A stretch of DNA of 64,000 bases, taken from contig NZ_AP024620.1 in assembly GCF_023734095.1 (NCBI RefSeq), positions 926,501 to 990,500 on the forward strand, given 5' to 3'. The notes beneath the pieces were generated by a model, which worked only from the letters and a program-made list of their open reading frames with translations, ran no database searches and was not told the DNA's origin. Shown here piece after piece: positions 58,783 to 64,000 of this stretch. The translations under genes were made by a program, and so were the position numbers. The number at the start of each line of letters is the position of its first letter. Position 1 is the stretch's first letter. The DNA is from Moorella sp. Hama-1 (GTDB lineage Bacteria; Bacillota; DSM-521; Neomoorellales; Neomoorellaceae).

Positions 58783-59694
58783 ATGCAGGATCTGACAGCC
58801 CTGGCGCGGGAATTGCAGCCCGGCCTGCAGGAGCAGGTTTTAACCTGCGAGCCTTTAAGCCGCCATACTACCTGGCGCCTGGGCGGCCCGGCCGATCTCC
58901 TGGCCCGGCCCCGGTCCCGGGAGGAACTGGATTACTGCCTGGCCTTTGCCCGGCATAAAGGCCTGCCCCTGCATATCCTGGGCAATGGTTCCAATATCCT
59001 GGTTCGTGACGGCGGTGTCCGGGGGCTGGTGGTGCAGACCAGGGAATGGTGCCAGATCACTATCCAGGGGAGGGTGATCCGGGCCGCCGCCGGGGCCCTG
59101 TTGCCCCGGTTGCTGCAGGTCGCCGGCCAGCATGGCCTGGGAGGGCTGGAGTTTGCCGCCGGTATCCCGGCGACTATCGGTGGAGCGGTAGTTATGAATG
59201 CCGGGACCCCGGCCGGCTGCCTGGGGGAACGGGTTGCAGGGGTGGAGGTCCTGGATCCTGATGGTAACAGGAAAACCCTGGCCCGCCAGGAGGTCACTTT
59301 TAGCTACCGCCATAGCTCCCTGCGCCAGGCGGGTATAGTGGTGGCCGTCAGCCTGGAACTGGAACCTGGTGACCCCGCGTCTATCCGGGAGAGGGTCGCG
59401 GCCCAGCTGCGTTGCCGTCGGGACCGCCAGCCCCTGGAATGGCCCAATGCCGGTAGCGTCTTTAAAAATCCCCCGGGGCATTACGCCGGCCAGCTCATCG
59501 AGGCGGTGGGCGCCAAGGGCTGGCGGGTGGGCGGGGCCGAGGTGGCTTCCAAGCATGCCAACTTCATTATTAACCGGGGGCAAGGGACTGCTGCTGATGT
59601 CCTGGCCCTCATCACCAGGGTCCAGGAGGCGGTGGCCAGCCAGCTGGGGGTTAATCTGGAATTGGAGATTGAGGTTTGGGGTGAAGGCCTATAG
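58783..59694 (+). CDS. murB: MurB, UDP-N-acetylenolpyruvoylglucosamine reductase
   Basis: MurB reduces UDP-GlcNAc-enolpyruvate to UDP-MurNAc with NADPH and FAD. The 303-residue protein has the FAD-binding LGNGSNILVRDGGVRGLV, the GGLEFAAGIPATIGGAVVMNAG segment, FSYRHSSLR with an Arg-rich stretch, and WPNAGSVFKNPPG with the catalytic Ser. Length fits the shorter type II MurB of Firmicutes. ATG 58783 lies two bases after murC. Confidence 0.95.
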   Translation: MQDLTALARELQPGLQEQVLTCEPLSRHTTWRLGGPADLLARPRSREELDYCLAFARHKGLPLHILGNGSNILVRDGGVRGLVVQTREWCQITIQGRVIRAAAGALLPRLLQVAGQHGLGGLEFAAGIPATIGGAVVMNAGTPAGCLGERVAGVEVLDPDGNRKTLARQEVTFSYRHSSLRQAGIVVAVSLELEPGDPASIRERVAAQLRCRRDRQPLEWPNAGSVFKNPPGHYAGQLIEAVGAKGWRVGGAEVASKHANFIINRGQGTAADVLALITRVQEAVASQLGVNLELEIEVWGEGL

Positions 59695-59711
59695 TCGGGG
59701 AGGGATAGGCC

Positions 59712-60968
59712 TTGGAGGTATTAGTTGTTAACGGGGGCCGGCGCCTGGAAGGGGCGGTGACTATCCAGGGGGCCAAGAATGCCGCCTTACCCGTTATGGC
59801 TGCCATGCTCCTGGCTACCGGGGAGTGTCGCCTGCAACGGGTGCCCCACCTACAAGATGTGAACGTCATGGTGGCGGTGATCCGTTCCCTGGGGGTGCGG
59901 GTGGAACGCAGCGGCCAGGACCTGCTGGTTACCCCTGAAGCCCGGCTGACCCCGGAAGTGCCGGCGGAATTAATGCGGCAACTACGGGCCTCCAATCTGG
60001 TGATGGGGCCCTTGCTGGGGCGGGCGCGTTATTTCCGGGTACCCTACCCCGGCGGTTGCGCCATCGGTTCCCGGCCCATGGACCTGCACCTCAAGGGCTT
60101 AATGGCCATGGGGGCCGAGGTTACGGAGAAACAGGGTTACATCGAAGCCCGCACTACCGGGCTCAGAGGAACGAATATCTACCTGGATTTTCCCAGCGTT
60201 GGGGCAACGGAAAACCTGATGATGGCCGCGGTCCTGGCCGATGGGGTGACTAACCTGCATAACGCTGCCCGGGAGCCGGAGATTGTCGACCTGCAGAATT
60301 TCCTCAATGCCATGGGGGCCAGGATTCACGGTGCCGGGCGGGATACTATCCGCATTGAAGGAGTTAAGGAGTTGCGGGGATGTGATTACAAGATAATTCC
60401 CGATCGGATCGAAGCCGGTACCTTCCTGGCTGCGGCTGCGGCTACCAGGGGCGACGTCCTGGTCCAAAACTGTCAACCCGGGCACCTGCTGGCCGTCCTG
60501 GCCAAACTACGGGAGATGGGGGCCAGGGTAATCATCAAAAAGGATGCCATCCGCATCCAGGGAACCGGGCGGCTGCAGGCCACCGACTGCAAGACCCTGC
60601 CCTATCCCGGCTTTCCCACGGATATGCAGCCCCAGTTTATGACCCTCATGGCTGTAGCCGAGGGTACGAGTGTTATAGTCGAGAGCATCTTTGAAAACCG
60701 TTATAAACAGGCGGCTGAATTACGGCGCCTGGGAGCCGATATAAGAATCGAGGGGCGGGTGGCAGTGATTAACGGTGTCCCGGCTTTAAGCGGCAGCGTG
60801 GTGGAGGCTTCCGACCTCCGGGCCGGGGCGGCCCTGGTCATTGCCGGGTTGGTAGCGGAAGGCCAGACCAACATTGAAGGCATCCACCACCTGGATCGGG
60901 GTTATGAACAATTGGAAAGCCGCCTGCGTAATCTAGGTGCCGACATCCAGCGCCGGAGTGAGAAGTGA
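59712..60968 (+). CDS. murA: MurA, UDP-GlcNAc enolpyruvyl transferase
   Basis: MurA starts peptidoglycan precursor synthesis by adding enolpyruvate from PEP to UDP-GlcNAc. The 418-residue protein starts [29 protein letters not shown], has the catalytic Cys in [19 protein letters not shown] (the fosfomycin target), and later [22 protein letters not shown] 59712 follows GGGGAGGGATAGG. A GTGAGAAGT/ACTTCTCAC hairpin (60958-60981) spans the end of the gene. Confidence 0.95.
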   Translation: MEVLVVNGGRRLEGAVTIQGAKNAALPVMAAMLLATGECRLQRVPHLQDVNVMVAVIRSLGVRVERSGQDLLVTPEARLTPEVPAELMRQLRASNLVMGPLLGRARYFRVPYPGGCAIGSRPMDLHLKGLMAMGAEVTEKQGYIEARTTGLRGTNIYLDFPSVGATENLMMAAVLADGVTNLHNAAREPEIVDLQNFLNAMGARIHGAGRDTIRIEGVKELRGCDYKIIPDRIEAGTFLAAAAATRGDVLVQNCQPGHLLAVLAKLREMGARVIIKKDAIRIQGTGRLQATDCKTLPYPGFPTDMQPQFMTLMAVAEGTSVIVESIFENRYKQAAELRRLGADIRIEGRVAVINGVPALSGSVVEASDLRAGAALVIAGLVAEGQTNIEGIHHLDRGYEQLESRLRNLGADIQRRSEK

Positions 60969-60981
60969 TCTAACTTCTCAC
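60958..60981 (+). terminator. Hairpin at the end of murA
   Basis: GTGAGAAGT pairs with ACTTCTCAC around GATCTA, followed by TTCTTCC. It is a weak terminator candidate just before a promoter. Confidence 0.5.
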
Positions 60982-60990
60982 TTCTTCCAG

Positions 60991-61018
60991 TGGACAGGCT
61001 TGTTCTTTCTGGTATAAT
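60991..61018 (+). promoter_or_regulatory. Sigma-A-type promoter before ftsQ
   Basis: TGGACA (60991-60996), 16 bases, perfect TATAAT (61013-61018), 22 bases before the ftsQ ATG. It could start a separate ftsQ-sbp-ftsA-ftsZ transcript. Confidence 0.65.
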
Positions 61019-61039
61019 GGCATTAAACGAGGTGGGAAG

Positions 61040-61831
61040 ATGGCTGTCCCGGCCCACTCGCCCCGGGTTTACCGGCGGCGCCGGCAGAGAATTCGTCGCC
61101 TCCTGTTTTTCTTCCTGGCAATTACGGCCTTATTTTATTTTATCCATTCCGGCTTTTTCTCCCTGGAAAATATCGTTATCACCGGTAACGATCATATAGC
61201 TACCACCGACCTGGAGGGTTTGCTGGGGGTGACCAGGGGTACCAACCTCTGGCAGCTGGATACCGGTACCCTGGCCCGGCGGCTGGCGACCCACCCCCTG
61301 GTGGCCGGGGCCCAGGTTTCCCGCCGCTGGCCCCATACCCTGCTGGTCAGGATCCAGGAAAGGGTACCGGTGGCCCTTCTGGTTGCCGACGGCAGTTTCC
61401 TCCTGGTGGATGCTACCGGGATGGTCATGGAGCGGGTATCCCAGGTTGGGTCCCTAAATCTGCCCCTCATTTCTGGCCTGGATAAACTGGCCAAGATCGG
61501 CCCCGGTTCCCGGATTGATAACCCGGCCCTCGCGGCCGCCCTGGCGGTCTTGCAACAGGTGCCGGCCGCTGATTTAAACCAGCTACGGGAGATAGTCGCC
61601 CCCGCGCCCGGCAACCTGCAGCTGATCTGGGCCGGCCAGATCCGGGTTCGTTTCGGCGACAGCCAGCAGGTAGCCGCCAAACTGGATCGGTTGCACGAGG
61701 CCCTGCAGGGCCTGCCTGGTAATAGTGCCGTAGATTATATTGATGTTAGTTTTGCCGGGCCGCCAGTTATTAAGTTCACCCAAAATGGTAACCCGGTTCA
61801 GGACCAGGCCAGAAAAGGAGTGAAGCAGTGA
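61040..61831 (+). CDS. ftsQ: FtsQ/DivIB division protein
   Basis: A bitopic septum protein of 263 residues: a basic cytoplasmic head (SPRVYRRRRQRIRRLL), one membrane helix (FFFLAITALFYFIHSGFF), a POTRA domain (LENIVITGNDHIATTDLEGLLGVT), and an FtsQ beta domain. It links FtsA/FtsZ-driven assembly with peptidoglycan synthesis. ATG 61040 follows GAGGTGGGAAG, downstream of a good promoter. The stop overlaps the next gene. Confidence 0.9.
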   Translation: MAVPAHSPRVYRRRRQRIRRLLFFFLAITALFYFIHSGFFSLENIVITGNDHIATTDLEGLLGVTRGTNLWQLDTGTLARRLATHPLVAGAQVSRRWPHTLLVRIQERVPVALLVADGSFLLVDATGMVMERVSQVGSLNLPLISGLDKLAKIGPGSRIDNPALAAALAVLQQVPAADLNQLREIVAPAPGNLQLIWAGQIRVRFGDSQQVAAKLDRLHEALQGLPGNSAVDYIDVSFAGPPVIKFTQNGNPVQDQARKGVKQ

Positions 61832-62160
61832 TGTGGATACCGTTAATCGGCCTTCTAGCCGGTGTTGTCGCCGGCCTTCTCCTCCCGGTCAAGATACCGG
61901 TTATTTATAGCAAGTATATGTCGGTAGCTGTACTGGCAGCCCTGGATTCTGTTTTCGGCGGCCTGCGGGCGAGTATGGAGGATAACTTCGATAACGCCAT
62001 TTTCCTGACGGGTTTTTTCTCCAATACCTTGCTGGCAGCCTTTCTGGCCTACATCGGCGACCAGCTGGGGGTGGAACTCTACCTGGCGGCGGTTCTGGTT
62101 TTTGGGGTCCGCCTTTTCCAGAACCTGGCCATCATCCGGCGGCACCTCTTAAAAAGATAA
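61828..62160 (+). CDS. Small basic protein (Sbp, DUF1290)
   Basis: A 110-residue membrane protein with three helices (IPLIGLLAGVVAGLLLPVKIP, MSVAVLAALDSVFGGLRA, and FLTGFFSNTLLAAFLAYIG), of the DUF1290/Sbp family found between ftsQ and ftsA in Firmicutes and Actinobacteria. Its role is unknown. Start may be GTG 61828 or ATG 61831; the first overlaps the ftsQ stop. Confidence 0.88.
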   Translation: MMWIPLIGLLAGVVAGLLLPVKIPVIYSKYMSVAVLAALDSVFGGLRASMEDNFDNAIFLTGFFSNTLLAAFLAYIGDQLGVELYLAAVLVFGVRLFQNLAIIRRHLLKR

Positions 62161-62261
62161 GAAAAAACGCCTGTAAAAAAAGGGAAAGGGAAAGTTGTGT
62201 TGAATTCTCCTTCATAAATAATAGCCGGAAAGAACCGGGGGAAACCTGGAGGTGCCGGAGT

Positions 62262-63494
62262 TTGCCCAAAGACAATATAGTTGTCGGTCTCGATATTGGC
62301 ACCACCAAGGTGGTCGCGATCGTGGCGGAGGTTACGCCTGAGGGCCGCCTGAATATCATTGGCCTGGGGGAAACCCCGTCCGGCGGCCTGCGTAAAGGGA
62401 TTATTGTTGATATTGAGAATACAGCCCGGGCTATAGCCGGGGCAGTGCAGCAGGCCGAGCGTATGAGCGGCTGCCAGGTCCATTCCGCCTATGTCGGCCT
62501 GACGGGACCCCATATTAGTTCCATTAACAACCGGGGGGTTGTCGCCGTCGCCGGTGAGGACGGGGAGATCAGCGTCGAAGACGTGGACAGGGTCCTTCAG
62601 GCGGCCCGGGTGATCCCTTTGCCGGCGGAACGGCGTATCATTCATGTCCTGCCCCGCCAGTACATAGTCGACGGCTATGATGGCGTGATGGATCCCATTG
62701 GCATGTGTGGCTCCCGCCTGGAGGTGGAGACCCAGATTGTTACCGCCGCCGGGGCCGCCGTCCAGAATATCATGAAGAGTGTTCAGCGGGCCGGCCTGGG
62801 GGTGGACGAACTGGTTTTAAGCCCCCTGGCTTCAGCCGGGGCCGTCCTCCAGCAGGCCGAAAAGGAGCTGGGGGCCGTGGTGGTAGATATCGGCGGCGGG
62901 ACTACGGAAATCGCCATCATCGCCCAGGGCGGTTTATGGTTTGCTTCGGTCTTGCCCATTGGCAGCGAGCATATAACCAGCGACCTGGCCGTTGGCCTGC
63001 GGACGCCCATTGTCCAGGCTGAAATCATCAAGAAAGAGCATGGCTGTGTCCTAGCGGATAACGTCCCTGATAATCAGGTTGTGGAAGTGCCCCCCGTCGG
63101 CGGCAAGGAGAAGCGCCGGATTGCCAGGAAAATGCTTGCTGCCATTATTGAACCACGGGTAGAAGAGATCTTTACCCTGGTGCGCCGGGAGATAAATGCT
63201 GCCCAGTTCCAGGGACTATTGCCGGGCGGGGTGATCCTGACCGGTGGTGGCGCCTTATTAGAAGGGATTACCCGCATGGGGTCCGAAATCCTGGCCATGC
63301 CGGTACGCCTGGGCTGGCCGGAAGGCAGCGGCGGGCTGGCGGATATGGTAGCCGCGCCGGCCTATGCCACCGCCGCCGGATTGGTGAACTATGGTGCCCG
63401 TCGCCTGGCCCACCCCCAGGCGGCAGCTACCAGAGAGACAGGGTGGGAGAATTTTTGGTCACGGCTAAAAAGCTGGTGGCATGAACTCTTTTAA
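62262..63494 (+). CDS. ftsA: FtsA, actin-like membrane anchor of FtsZ
   Basis: FtsA is an actin-like ATPase that tethers FtsZ to the membrane. The 410-residue protein begins IVVGLDIGTTKVVAIVAEV, has the phosphate-2 loop VVDIGGGTTEIAIIAQGG and the adenosine loop ILTGGGALLEGI, and ends with an amphipathic helix FWSRLKSWWHELF that binds the membrane. TTG 62262 follows GGAGGTG at eight bases. It is 21 bases before ftsZ. Confidence 0.94.
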   Translation: MPKDNIVVGLDIGTTKVVAIVAEVTPEGRLNIIGLGETPSGGLRKGIIVDIENTARAIAGAVQQAERMSGCQVHSAYVGLTGPHISSINNRGVVAVAGEDGEISVEDVDRVLQAARVIPLPAERRIIHVLPRQYIVDGYDGVMDPIGMCGSRLEVETQIVTAAGAAVQNIMKSVQRAGLGVDELVLSPLASAGAVLQQAEKELGAVVVDIGGGTTEIAIIAQGGLWFASVLPIGSEHITSDLAVGLRTPIVQAEIIKKEHGCVLADNVPDNQVVEVPPVGGKEKRRIARKMLAAIIEPRVEEIFTLVRREINAAQFQGLLPGGVILTGGGALLEGITRMGSEILAMPVRLGWPEGSGGLADMVAAPAYATAAGLVNYGARRLAHPQAAATRETGWENFWSRLKSWWHELF

Positions 63495-63515
63495 GAATAA
63501 AAGGAGGAGTACCGG

Positions 63516-64000
63516 GTGCTGGAATTCGAGGACGGCGATCTCAACCAGTTTGCCGCCATTAAGGTGGTGGGAGTAGGTGGCGGCGGTAATAACGCCGTTA
63601 ACCGCATGATAGCTGCCGGCTTGCGCGGGGTCGAGTTTATCAGCGTCAATACCGATGCCCAGGCTCTGCGCCTTTGCCAGGCCGAGCAGAAGATCCAGAT
63701 CGGTGCCAAGCTGACCAAGGGCCTGGGTGCCGGGGCCAACCCCGAGATTGGTAAAAAAGCGGCCGAAGAGAGCCGGGAGGAGCTAGCCCAGCGTTTGCAG
63801 GGTGCGGATATGGTCTTTGTCACCGCCGGTATGGGTGGCGGTACGGGAACCGGTGCCGCCCCGGTGGTGGCCCAGATAGCCAAGGAGGCCGGCGCCCTGA
63901 CAGTGGGGGTTGTCACCCGCCCCTTCAGTTTTGAGGGGCGCAAACGGGCCAACCAGGCGGAATCCGGGGTCGCCGAGTTAAAGACCAAGGTCGATACCCT
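63516..64000 (+). CDS. ftsZ: FtsZ, tubulin-like division GTPase (N-terminal part)
   Basis: The first 161 codons of FtsZ, cut by the end of the window. It has [18 protein letters not shown], then [10 protein letters not shown], and the tubulin signature [13 protein letters not shown] with the following [15 protein letters not shown] 63516 follows AAGGAGGAGTACCGG. It completes the usual ftsQ-sbp-ftsA-ftsZ order. Confidence 0.96.
   Translation, partial: MLEFEDGDLNQFAAIKVVGVGGGGNNAVNRMIAAGLRGVEFISVNTDAQALRLCQAEQKIQIGAKLTKGLGAGANPEIGKKAAEESREELAQRLQGADMVFVTAGMGGGTGTGAAPVVAQIAKEAGALTVGVVTRPFSFEGRKRANQAESGVAELKTKVDT

Overview
The window looks like the chromosome of a moderately GC-rich, spore-forming, motile Clostridia member, most likely Moorella thermoacetica or a close relative. 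The evidence is mixed: a Firmicutes-type flagellar/chemotaxis operon (FliY with CheC and CheD, FlhF/FlhG, FapA), an alpha/beta-type small acid-soluble spore protein, a dcw cluster carrying SpoVD/SpoVE-type proteins and the small basic protein, MurE with the DNPR motif of meso-diaminopimelate enzymes, and a heterodisulfide-reductase-like electron-transfer cluster of the kind found in acetogens. The species name is inference; no rRNA gene is present.

Layout. 1-13144: end of a large flagellar/chemotaxis operon on the + strand (flhA end, flhF, flhG, PilZ protein, fliA, two uncharacterised membrane-anchored proteins, two basal-body rod proteins, cheD, cheR, cheC, cheY, fliM, fliY), with one inverted TPR gene inserted. 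13289-14195: two - strand genes, SASP and a YflT-like stress protein. 14309-15442: FAD reductase of the geranylgeranyl-reductase family. 15580-15830: a compact element that looks like a decayed type I toxin-antitoxin locus. 16075-22702: seven-gene Hdr-Flx cluster (hdrC, hdrB, hdrA, mvhD/flxD, flxC, flxB, flxA). 23001-31572: accessory metabolism and regulation (PHP phosphoesterase, Mn-type riboswitch with a cation exchanger, FAD oxidoreductase, LysE exporter, YlbF, PerR, FapA, Crp-type regulator). 31790-38201: a small ORF, a MoxR/CoxE-like pair, FmdB, TPR protein, radical SAM/B12 protein, ROK kinase. 38744-44718: tripartite tricarboxylate transporter, a LarA-family protein, a ThiS-like protein and a MetE-C-like protein. 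44956-64000: complete dcw cluster from mraZ to the start of ftsZ.

The most notable content is that the hdrA and mvhD genes each contain one in-frame UGA exactly at a conserved cysteine position, each followed at the right distance by a hairpin. The hdrA hairpin closely resembles the core of the E. coli fdhF SECIS. Both are therefore best read as adjacent selenoproteins, which makes the cluster a candidate selenium-dependent, NAD(P)H-linked, flavin-based electron-bifurcating complex. Gene finders that treat UGA as stop will split hdrA in two and truncate mvhD.

The intergenic spaces hold at least four dispersed repeat families. One ends in a Shine-Dalgarno sequence and sits directly before cheR and ftsW, with short pieces before murE and the LysE gene. 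Clear regulatory sites include a yybP-ykoY aptamer with promoter and overlapping terminator, a 10-bp-period MraZ box array before mraZ, a FliA-type promoter before fapA, and a palindrome inside the perR promoter.
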